NCBI RefSeq assembly: GCF_018873765.1
Contig: NC_057925.1
Span: forward strand, 60,090,970-60,154,969
From: Telopea speciosissima
Lineage: Eukaryota > Streptophyta > Magnoliopsida > Proteales > Proteaceae
Direction: 5' to 3'
Length of the DNA stretch: 64,000 bases
Of the stretch, positions 44,401 through 54,700 are shown one piece after another (position 1 is the stretch's first letter; each line of letters opens with the position of its first letter). A model generated the notes under the pieces. The model searched no databases. It saw nothing but the letters and a program-made list of their open reading frames with translations, and had not been told where the DNA came from. The translations under genes and the position numbers were made by a program.

Positions 44401-47400
44401 TATTAGGCTATGTTTGAATACCAAGAAAAGAAAAGAAAAGAAACTAAAAAAAATCTCTTTATTAGTTTCTATTTTTGACTGTTATTTTTTTCCCCGCATA
44501 TTCCCTGATCTACTAATGAAAAAGAAGCTCATTTGGTTGCAACTGGTGCTTTATGATTGGGGATTTTGCGAATCTGGTGGGGGTACTCCCCCTCTTTTGT
44601 TTGATCAGTCTATATCCGATAGGAAGTTTTCCTCTTATCTTTTCTCTTAATAAAATTGTTTTTGTGTTTAGCAAAAATATTAAAGAAAAATCTAAGAATG
44701 TTTTTATAAGGGAAAAAGAAATATGTAGGAGAGCATTTGAGTGAGGGAGGGGGGAACGTTGAAATGACTGCCCTACCTCCATGAAAAGTGAAAATCTCGT
44801 TCATGTTGATGCTTCGGCACGATGAGGCTGCACTCCCTCCATAAGAAACAATTCTCATTTACATTAGTAAATTTTCAATCTGGAAAGGAATCAACATGTT
44901 GTATTCATATCTTACATGCCAAGTCAATAATGAAGTGAAATCGATCCATATTGAATTTCTAGGGTTATGGCATAATTTGACTGATTGATTTCAAACCGAT
45001 TCGAATCCAATCAAGATAGATCCTCATCTTGATTATTCTAACTAAATGGTGCTGCTATAGATCCCTTGTCTGAGAAAAGGAGCGCGAGCGTATATGTGCC
45101 AAGAGATGAGGCATTTTCAGAAGTGAAGAATTTGAATTTCTCAGCCAAGACAGTGAAATCAGTGGTTCATGCTTTACTTCCTTCACTTGAGACTGCACTC
45201 CTTGATTCCGAACTCGGATTCCCATACTTTACTGCCATTGATTCACTATTCAATGAAGGGCTTACTGTACCCAAGCCTAAAGATCAAGGGTTCCTCTTCA
45301 GCTTGGCATTGCCAAGGCTTGTCAAAGCCCTCAGTGAAGGAGGAGACGAGCTCTTGCTCTTTGAAGTCCCTGAAATGATAAACAGTTAGTCTCTCTCTCT
45401 CTCTTTCTCTCATATACTTATTTTCATGTGGTTATGGTCTCTAACTATGATTTCTACTGCAGGAGACAAATTCTCTTGGTTCAGGGATGAGGAATTCTCA
45501 CGCCAGACTCTTGCTGGTCTCAACCCCTTCAGCATTCAGTTGGTCACGGTATGTAATGATATTTTGAATTATTAGGGACTTGGGTAGAACTCATCCTTAA
45601 AAGCTATTCGTTAAAGAGAGCTATCCAACTTTCCAAGTGAAATCCCAACAATCTCCCCTTCCATATCTTGGCTTTGTCACAACCTCAGCTCTGATACTAC
45701 TTGTTAAAAACTTGGGTATAATTCTTCCTTAAAAACTAGCCGTTAAGAAGAGGATTCCCAAGTACTTGTAAGTCTCTACATCGGATTACTCACATTCAAT
45801 GTTGAATTATATTTTTGCAGGAGTGGCCACTAAAGAGCAAGCTTGACCCTAAAATCTATGGCACAGCTGAGTCTGCAATTACTAAAGAACTTATTGAGCG
45901 AGAGATCAAGGGAGTCATGACTCTGGATGAGGTAGCAAAAAAGACCCATTATTCATACTTGAACCTTGAATCAGCTTTAATGGATTATAATCTGTGACAG
46001 AAATTCTATGATTTGTGTTTAATTGCCTTTGCAGGCCATAAAGAAGAAGAAACTGTTCGTCTTAGATTATCATGATCTCTTCTTACCTTATGTACACAAA
46101 GTGAGAGAACTCAAAGGGACAACCTTGTATGGATCAAGAACCTTATTCATGCTCACCCATGACGATACATTGAGACCTCTAGCGATTGAACTCACTCGAC
46201 CAGCAAAAGAAGGAAAGCCTATGTGGAGACAAGTGTTCTCCCCTGGTTGGGATTCCACAAGTTGCTGGCTTTGGAGACTTGCTAAAGCTCATGTCTCTGC
46301 CCATGATGCTGGCTTTCACCAGCTTATCGTCCACTGGTAATTAATTAAAGCTCTTAATTGTTCTTAGTGTACCATTAATTTAATCACATGTTCTCAAATC
46401 CGGTTGACCCTCACCCCTACCGGTTTGATTTTCTTGGACCAAAATAACAATTAACCTAGTTGAGGGTCCTTTTTTTTGTCACTTATACTGGAACCTAGGG
46501 GTGTCAATCAGTCGGTTCGGGCAGATTTCGATCCGAGATGAATCGCTTTCTGTGTGGTGAAGGTGAACCCGAAACCAAACCAATAAGAAAAACTTTGGTT
46601 TCGGTTCGGTTTGACATATATATGTATACAAAACTGTTTTCAATGAGTTTCGGGCTGGTATTGGGTTCTTACCGGGTTATATCGGTTTGGTTTCGATCAG
46701 TTTTTTCACCCAGTTTCGATTTCTGTTTCAGATTAAGTCGGTTTCAATTTCGGTTTCAGATTAAGTCGGTTTTTTTCACTTTGGTTCGATTAGGGCTAGG
46801 TTTTGACACCACCATTAGAATCCATTGAGGAATAACTCCATTGTTGCTATGAAATTTTGCAGGTTAAGGACACATTGTTGTACTGAGCCTTATATAATTG
46901 CGGCAAATCGGCAACTCAGTGCGATGCACCCGATATACCGGTTGTTGTTACCACATTTCCGATACACCATGGAGATCAATGCACTTGCTCGAGTGTACCT
47001 TATAAATGGAGATGGGATCATTGAGAGCGCCTTCTCTCCAGGAAAATACTCACTGGAGCTCAGCTCTGTGTATTATGATAAGTATTGGAGGTTCGATCAG
47101 GAGAGTTTGCCCGCAGATTTGATTAGAAGGTAAGACTCAAATCACTATAGCCATGGCAACTTAATTGGGTAAGGTACGTACTATTACCTCAACACTCCCC
47201 TTTACGGACATGCCTTCTTGGGTTCTGTCTTCGTGGGTGGAGCAGAGCCCATTATTGACGGAGGCCTAATGTACCTGCTCTGATACCATATTAAATTTTC
47301 ATCTTAAAATCAATTGGTTCAAAGTGGGTGGCCTCTTGTGGGTCTTATATTTGATAGTCTGAGCACCCACAACCGATGTTGGATTATTACCTCAATATAG

Positions 47401-48222
47401 ACCAGTTATTTTCCTTTCTCTGTTCACTCATCTGATCAGTATTGCTTGGTTTTCATGGACAGAGGAATGGCAGTTGAGGATCCAACGGCAGAGCATGGTC
47501 TAAGGCTGGCAATTAAGGATTACCCATTTGCTAATGATGGTCTTATCCTTTGGGATACCCTAAAACAATGGGTGAGTGATTATGTCAATCACTACTATCC
47601 AAAATCCAACCTTGTTGAATCTGATGAAGAACTCCAAGCATGGTGGAATGATGTGAGAACAAAGGGCCATGGAGATAAGAAGGATGAGCCATGGTGGCCT
47701 ACCCTGAAAACCCAAGATGATTTAATCCAAGTGGTGACAACCATTATTTGGGTCACCTCCGGCCACCACGCCGCCGTCAATTTCGGCCAATACCATTACG
47801 GCGGTTACTTCCCGAACCGACCGACACGGGCCAGGACGAACATGCCGACGGAGGAACCATCAGAGGAAGAGTTCAAGAATTTCTTGTCAAAACCTGAGTT
47901 TGCACTATTGAAGTGTTTCCCTTCACAAATTCAGGCTACTAAGGTGATGTCCATATTGGATGTGTTGTCTAACCACTCAGTGGATGAAGAGTACCTAGGA
48001 GATGTGATTGAGCCAGCTTGGTCTGAGAATCCAGTTATAAAGGCTGCATTTGAGAGGTTTAATGGGAAATTGAAGGAGTTTGAAGGGATTATTGATGCAA
48101 GGAATGCAGACTTGAGTTTGATGAACAGAGCTGGTGCAGGAGTAGTACCCTATGAGCTCTTGAAGCCAGTCTCAAAACCTGGTGTCACAGGAATGGGAGT
48201 TCCTTACAGCATTTCCATTTAA
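40940..48222 (+). CDS. linoleate 13S-lipoxygenase, chloroplast, type 2 (LOX2-like)
   Basis: Exons: 40940-41285, 42735-43006, 43870-43898, 43981-44213, 45061-45384, 45463-45548, 45821-45931, 46035-46336, 46863-47129 and 47463-48222, giving 909 residues. It adds oxygen at C-13 of linoleate/linolenate in plastids, feeding jasmonate and green-leaf-volatile synthesis. The first 60 or so residues are a transit peptide; a PLAT/LH2 domain follows ([24 protein letters not shown]), then the catalytic domain. Iron ligands are visible: both His of [12 protein letters not shown], His and Asn of [11 protein letters not shown], and the terminal Ile of [28 protein letters not shown] and [20 protein letters not shown] resemble type-2 13-LOX. 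A tandem duplication appears to split the usual third exon in two, adding HSIETPDG. If the extra intron is not removed, an in-frame TAA at 43900 truncates the protein. Confidence 0.92.
41286..42734. other. first intron of the lipoxygenase gene
   Basis: 1449 bp between the transit-peptide/PLAT exon and exon 2. It holds a (CT)n tract at 41368-41401 and otherwise AT-rich sequence. Open frames at 41763-42035 and 42325-42510 show no recognised similarity. Confidence 0.7.
41368..41401. repeat. (CT)n microsatellite
   Basis: About 34 bp of CT dinucleotides, preceded by an imperfect ctctttctctctttctctc run, in lipoxygenase intron 1. Confidence 0.9.
43465..43491. repeat. (GA)n microsatellite
   Basis: A pure GA tract of about 27 bp in the lipoxygenase intron 43007-43869. 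Confidence 0.9.
43770..44005 (+). repeat. imperfect tandem duplication across a lipoxygenase exon border
   Basis: The phrase aaacccgcg, ccactaagttgcaatggaat, aactttactgtgccaaaatcc runs from 43771 and again from 43908, a period of about 137 bp. The first unit contains the real acceptor (ggaacag at 43863-43869) and exon start tcatacttaccatcggaaac. The second has a decayed copy of that acceptor and exon start (gaacag, then tcactccatcgaaacaccgg), plus an extra cccggatgggctgaa. The duplicated DNA now forms the sequence 43899-43980, bounded by GT and AG. Confidence 0.85.
45570..45820 (-). mobile_element. TRIM-like LTR element remnant with tRNA-Met primer site
   Basis: Read on the minus strand, two similar segments flank a primer-binding-site-like TAGTATCAGAGC (about 45687-45698): ttaacggctagtttttaagg then acccaagttttt on one side, and ttaacgaatagcttttaagg then acccaagtccc on the other. 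These look like two short LTRs with under 100 bp between them. A gatgtagagactt stretch and gaatgtgagtaatccgatg recall cccacatcggatgtg at 14230. It lies in the lipoxygenase intron 45549-45820. Confidence 0.55.
46498..46810. repeat. dispersed repeat with GGGGTGTCAA and TTGACACC inverted ends
   Basis: It starts GGGGTGTCAATCAGTCGG and ends GGTTTTGACACC. The inside is rich in ggtttcggttcggtttg and gatttcggtttcag words and contains a short tandem repeat (gattaagtcggttt at about 46731 and 46762). It lies in the lipoxygenase intron 46337-46862 and is related to 18939-19120. Non-coding. Confidence 0.55.
47160..47400 (-). mobile_element. LTR retroelement remnant with tRNA-Met primer site
   Basis: GCTCTGATACCA at 47277-47288 is the minus-strand reading of TGGTATCAGAGC. 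To its right is LTR-like sequence including caaccgatgttgg, and to its left possible internal sequence. There is no coding part. It lies in the last lipoxygenase intron (47130-47462), which otherwise looks normal. Confidence 0.5.
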
Positions 48223-48354
48223 AAGTTGGATTTGTATGGAAATGAGTGTATCTTTAACAAGAAAGATAAATAAAAGAGCAGCAATTAATAATGTTTTTGT
48301 TCATGAACCTAGCTTTATATTCTTCCACACAAATTGCTTTTTCTGGGTATTAAT

Positions 48355-48580
48355 TTGGATGTCCGTATCGGGCGATACATAACGGTCTTACCAGTCACCG
48401 ATCCTGTTTTTGTGTTGATATTATTTCGGTAGCACAATACAGATAAAGGATAAAACAGTCAAAAATCTTGTTTTTGTAAGGCAAATTAGGTGCAAATTTG
48501 TTTGATACGACCGATTCATGCCGATATTGTATCAGTTTTGTGGGTGATCGATACCCAATCCGATACCATGCACTAAAACC
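48355..48580. repeat. dispersed gatatcg-type repeat
   Basis: Shares cggtagcacaatacaga, aaacagtcaaaaatcttg and gccgatattgtatc with 9040-9290 in the same order, so both are copies of one element. It begins at the lipoxygenase 3' flank. Confidence 0.65.
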
Positions 48581-48611
48581 GTGGCAAAAACAGATATACA
48601 ACTTGGAAAAG

Positions 48612-48805
48612 ATGTTTAGGATGAATGCACAACCACAAGGAAGAACCAACAAAGAATCACAATGTAATAAACCCAAAAACTCTTTACATTAAACTCCTCC
48701 ACACAATATAAATGTTTAGGATGAATGTTAGGAAGAACCAACAAAGAATCACAATGTAATAAACCCAAAATCTTTACATTAAACTCCTCCACACAATGTA
48801 ATCTC
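48612..48805. repeat. 100-bp tandem duplication
   Basis: atgtttaggatgaatg begins at 48612 and 48712. Both units continue gaagaaccaacaaagaatc, acaatgtaataaacccaaaa and ctttacattaaactcctcc. Non-coding and little diverged. Confidence 0.9.
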
Positions 48806-48990
48806 CTTTGTTTGTGTTTAGGTTTTCTTACAACAGAAAATATATATGAAATCCAAAAACTAACAACACCCCACAATTACAAATGTTTATGTAATAGTGC
48901 ACAATGCCGACTCAATTATAAATCAGTTCAACAATAACTATGTAGCCCAAAAATACAACACACACGCCAAGTACCCAACTCCTCCAAAAT

Positions 48991-49134
48991 GGAAAATTAT
49001 CAAAATCGGGGTGATTTTTGCATACGGCGGTGCAAGCGATCCATGTATGCACAATGGATCCCACCGTGCACACATGGATCGCTTGACCGCATGACGCGCA
49101 TAGGGCGCCCCTAGTACTGGGGCAATAAAGATCC
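48991..49134. mobile_element. Mutator-like MITE, 144 bp, 9-bp target duplication
   Basis: CTCCAAAAT flanks it on both sides (48982-48990 and 49135-49143). The left end GGAAAATTATC and the right end read back as GGATCTTTATT match the ends of 3050-3226 and 7818-7993. The centre is a strong hairpin: gcggtgcaagcgatccatgt pairs with acatggatcgcttgaccgc. Confidence 0.8.
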
Positions 49135-51752
49135 CTCCAAAATCCCAAATCAAGCTAGTTGCACAATGCCTAATTTGCATGGTTTCAGGTATTAATATCA
49201 TATCGCCCGATACGATTTTGCTAATCGTCGATCCATGCCTTAGTAGTGACACGGTATAGATAAGGGGTGAAACAATCACAAATCCTATATATATTTTTTG
49301 CAGAAATCAGGGATAAACAATAAAATTCAAGATATATTAGGAGAAGCTTGATGATATTCTTGACAACGATGAAGATATCATTGGAGTTTGGAAGACATCA
49401 TCAGCCAATTAAATATCGAACCAAAAGAATTGGCAATTCATGATGAGGAAAGACAGAACATGAATCCATCCAACAGGAAGTGTCGTTTAGGTATAAAATT
49501 CAAAAGCAAGAAACTTTAGTTTCACGAGTTTTGATTACTCTTTATGTAATATCTTTATCTTTTTTTTTTTTTTTGATAAAATGTAATATCTTTATCAGTG
49601 TAGGTCGGGGCGTACGGTTTGTCTGCTTTAGACTACGTGATTCCCTTGTTATCCAAAAAAACAAAAAAAAAACCTATGCGATTACCTTTATATATACGAC
49701 AAAGTTATGGGTCCCACTACCAGTGGAATCAAGATCAGATCAGTTATATCTGAGATTGCAAGTATCACAAGACGTTTCATCTTGGAGCACCATCGTGACA
49801 GCGACGACTGTGGTTAGAAGATCGCTGCCAGGTTGTGTGGTCTTAAGCGTGGGGTCATTGAGAATGTCCATCTGCGCATCAATGCGGTTCGGATTTTTTT
49901 CATTACATGGGATAAGGCAGTCATGTTTTACGGTTCTATGTTTGGGCATAGCGGGGCACAGCTTAACCGTGAGCCTTGGTGCAAGGGGTAAGTTATAGCA
50001 TTGCAACCTGATAGTTGTGGGTTAAAAGATAAAGTTTTACTTCATCCTTGGGACGCCTATACCTCTACGAATCCTATAAATATTGTAGTGCTGGCAGAAG
50101 TTAAAATCACTTTCTCTTATGCCTGTTTGCTGTAACTCGAGGAGAATGTTCTACTTTATCACGTATTATGTTACCATTGAAACAGTATATGTTCTTTTCA
50201 TTGTTTTTCTCAATTAATGATTGTTTTTTCTCTGGTTCTGTTTCTCTTTCGTGTGTTAGTCAAGAAGTGTTGAGTATAGCTTTTGGACCTCCTTTCTATA
50301 ATCACAATAGGAGTTTTACCTTAAGTGATTAGTGGATTATTTTATTTTAGAGATATAATCGCATGTCAATCCGATCTACACTATTAAAAGGCGATTAAAA
50401 ACCTTAAGGAGAATGTCACACTGATACGATTCAATCCAACTTCTGCCTTCATTTGCAACATACAACCGATTACAAGTAAGTCTACGTTGTTTTGATTATA
50501 TATAGAATATAATCTTATATTGCTGCCTTTATTTTATTCTTACAACTACATAATATGGTTTTATATCTTACTACCCGTAGTCCTTTCATAACACTATCTG
50601 AGGGGGCTGTTCTAAACCCTAAACCATGGATGGACAAAAGATAGTTTTTGCCAAAGTTCTGTCAAACAACGCAAAGTGGTAGTAGGTAGCTTAGGCAGTT
50701 AGGCTTCACCACCAAGGTGATGGATGCTTCAACAGTATTTGCCATGTGGATTTCTGCAACCAATGTTCACTTCTGTCCCTTATTGTTTATAGAATTGCTG
50801 TAATCTCTATCAAATATTTCTTGTTTACCCAAAAAAAAATCCACTCGTTGTCCGTGTGGGAATTCTTTTTGAGGTCCTCTCACAAAAAACAAGGTCTCAC
50901 GCCCACTCTCTTTCTCTCCCCTTCAAACCGTAATTGTGAACTCCCATGGACCCGAATTAGCACTCTGGCGTTGTGGAAAAGAAATCTTTTTCCATTTATT
51001 AAAGAGAACTTGTCTTAAACAATCAGGGTTTCAAGAATCGATTGGATTGGTTGATTTGGAGCAGCCGATCCACACCCCAGAACTAAGGTTAGGACAGAAT
51101 GGTTTTGCATCCTCGTATACAAGTATAACAATAATTTAATTTGAAAGTTCGCGAGAGAAAACCGGATATTGAAAGCAATGGGATCCCACAGCCCTTGAAA
51201 TTATCTTTATTTTCAGCATTTGTACCATAGCTTGTGAGAATGTCCTTAAAGCACTTCCACCTTCTCTTTATTGAACAAGTGGGAACCAAATTGCAGGTGC
51301 TTCCATTTCAAGATGGTGGCCAGATTTGTAGAAATTGGTACCTGGGCTGAGACAATATGACTAATACATTCTCAAAACCCAGGCAACTGCAATGCTCCAT
51401 CAGTAGTTGGAACAAAAAGATTTTCACTACGGAGCAAGACACCAGTTTGAAAATTTGGGGTTTAAGGGAACACAAAAAGTTCAAATAAATGAATTTTATT
51501 GATGCTTTATTCCCAGCTTTAAAAACTTGGTTTTTCACACTAAAATATATCTTGCATAGTTGTATAAAGAGTTTTATTGATGCTTTATTCCCAGCTTGAA
51601 ACACCTTTGAGTTTCAGAACCTGTTGCACAAATAAATGAATTTTGATCATATTGGATGAAGATACAATCTATAGGAGGTGCCAAGGATTTTTGGCTGTAG
51701 CCAAGGGGTTTGTTAATCCTAAAACAGATCAGCATTCCCCAAGTCCATAGAC

Positions 51753-54700
51753 CTAGAGACCGGATTTCGGATCACTTGAGCCTGCTGCAATGACACCCAT
51801 CCCACCTCCGTGTTCTAGTGTAGGGCCCACTTTGCCGTTACCCTGTGATTCCATAGCAGCCACTTTCTCTTCATCACAGTTCTGTACAAGTTCATCGATT
51901 TTGCGGAACTGATATGGCCATCGAGCATTATAGAGGAACTGACGAAGATCAAATCGGTTGTCCTCAGGGGAATAACTCTGCACAAACCATATGGTTATTA
52001 AGTCTTGAGAAATATTTAACTGAAATGAACTTTGAGTTGGTAAATTTTGCTCCAAGGACTGATTAGAGAAGATACCTCAGCATGATAAGAAGGTGTCAAG
52101 ACAGTCATCTTGTGTCGATTGATCGAATAGTACTTGAAGAAGTGCTTCACCTTATCAGCTACCTCTGACGGAGTTAATATTCCACCCCATTTGTAGCAGA
52201 GATTCTAAAACAAGAGAAAGGATAAGGAAAAAGAAACCAGTGGTTCTGGCTACATCAAATTCACTACACTTTACAGTCTCACGCCAAATCATGGCCCTTT
52301 GACTCACTAGTTTACATAATTTTATTGACAAGTGATGAACATCCGAAAAAACCATAAAACCAAATATCCAGGAGTTCAGAATGTTTCTCACTATTGTTTG
52401 GGTTTAGCAGATATATATCATAGGTAAGAGTGAAACTGAAAGAAAAAGCTCAACTTGGCTGAAAGACGAGTCAGTCATTGAGTATGGCAAATTGAACGCA
52501 GGACCAAGTAGTGTATCATGGAAATGGAAAAAAGTACAAGGGCTTCGCTAACCTCACAGAAAATGTGATGCAGGTCACTCACAATTCACAACCCAATATG
52601 AACATGTCAAATGGGATCCTTTGGCATCAGGAACCCCGAAAAATAGGGGGATGGAAAATGAAAATTATTTTTCCAACAGGTGAGATTGTCTGGGAATTTC
52701 TCCGTGAGTTCTCTACCCATGGTGCCTTCCAGTTACGTCTTTCTGAGAAACCTATCATGGATAATTGACTGAAATCAGGACAATGCTCACCAGACACAGC
52801 CAGGTTTATTCTACATGGGTGACACTATGAGTTGCTTGTTTATACCACCAGTGGAAGTATGGTAGATGGCCTCGGGGGAGGCGGTGAAGCTTGTCTCAAG
52901 CCTATTTAGAACCACATAACTGGAGATGTCTAGCTACAACTGGAGGTGTATAGCTACGGAGCCATAAAAAGCTCCTTCAGAGATTAGGGAGATCAGTTTC
53001 GAGTAAATGGTTAAGAGAAAAAATTCACTTACGTAATCATTTCTGACTGAGATCATTGCAAAATTCACTAATATACTTCGTACTGTGGGTCAACTAAATT
53101 TCAATCTCCAAATAAAAAGTTCAGATTACTGGGCTAAGTTGGACATTCCATAGTTGTCATGACGTCTCGGCAACCCTAGGCGTTGGAGGAGGGAAAAAAT
53201 GCGACCCCTAGGAGTCCAGATGCCCTCTGCTGGACGGATGCCTTGACAACTATGGGGCACTCACAGCTAAAAGAGTTCAGTGACGATGGTGGGGGGGGGG
53301 GGGAGAAAGAATCTAATCACATGAACATTGATAGTACTGAGGAATACACCTGAATCAACCATTACAAGTTGAGAAATTGAGATCAGCAAATCGATGAGCA
53401 AACCCTTGGATATTTCAACAGAAAACAATTCCAGATTGTGCTTCATCGATTGACCGGTCCAGACCAATGGGCTTGCCCACTAAAGGTAGAAGGCAAGGCT
53501 CCAGTTATGGTAGAGCTCTTTTTTAGTCTTCACAAACATAGTAGAATTATAAGACTACCTGAAACATTGACACAGGACCACAGCGGAAAATTTTACGCAA
53601 TCTTCCATAGACTGAGAGCTCCTCGTATGTCATTCCCATATCCACTTCATCCAACTGTAACAAAGAAAAGAGATGAACAGAGATATATCACCTGAAAGTT
53701 TGCAATCACACCCACTTGAATTCACTAGAATTAGGCATACCGGATAATTGAAATCTAGGAAATGTTGTTCAAGTCAAAAGGGCACATAGGATGTAAGCTA
53801 CCAAGGACATAATACAGGAGGAAATCAAGGGTACCTGTAAACTGTAAAACACACTCAATTAACAGTATACGAAAGGTTTACAGCTTAAGACATGAAGGGG
53901 ATTGCAAACACATTGATTGGGCACTTCCAGTGATTCATTGGAAATGTTGTATGCAAACTAACAAAGTAAAATTCGAGGAAGATAAGAAATCAAGGCTACC
54001 TGGAAGGGAAACTCAATAGACAGCATAACAAGGGTTTAGTGCTACAAGTCTAAGACATGCTGGGGGTGCGATCCATTCATTAGGTACCTTCCACAAGATC
54101 ATCAGGCCAAACATGATCTGATTTGATAAATCGATCAAGGACCACACAATACAATGGCATGGCTATGACACTCACACACTGAGTCCCACTGCTTTACACT
54201 GTCAGGCCCACTGTATTTGGTGGCTGAATCAACAGTTAAGTTACGACTGTCATAGTGCTAGTAATTTTCATTCTCATCATCCAATCTATTTCTTATGCAT
54301 GATCAGCACATATAACAAAATGTGCCAACAGACGAAGATGTATTATGTAGGTTCAACACATTAAGATTTTGCCCAGTTCGAGTTGGACCCTCTGTAGTGG
54401 ATCCCACCTCCTGTATGTATACCAAAGTACTTGCATGCAGTAAGTAGACCTTCCACAAAGAATATCAATGGACACTAAGGGATTTCTGATCATAAGAGAA
54501 TATTCTAGGAGACTACTCACAAAGGAACAGAAGAAGAGGAGAAAAGTAAATATTACTAAAGAACAACAAAATTTGGACAGGATATGCATGTGCACAGCCT
54601 AAACAGAAGGTTTGTGGATTTTGGAATTATTCAACCCTGGCTATAAAGGTGAAGGTAGTTTGTCAAATTGATACATTCATAGGGTATACGATACCTGGCT

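Larger units (their letters stand above)
48223..51752. other. intergenic between lipoxygenase and NAD synthetase
   Basis: The first part is the lipoxygenase 3' flank, with AATAAA at 48269-48274. Repeats follow: a gatatcg-type block at 48355-48580, a 100-bp tandem repeat, a MITE at 48991-49134 and another gatatcg fragment to about 49280. From 49300 to 51750 I recognise no gene. Short near-duplicates of gatgctttattcccagctt occur at about 51500 and 51577. Confidence 0.5.

Noticed and set aside
49720-50040. Possible tRNA-derived SINE (ggcatagcggggcac...ggtgcaagggg...gtgggttaaaag)
   Set aside because: The A and B boxes are too weak to support a call, and no poly-A or target duplication was found.
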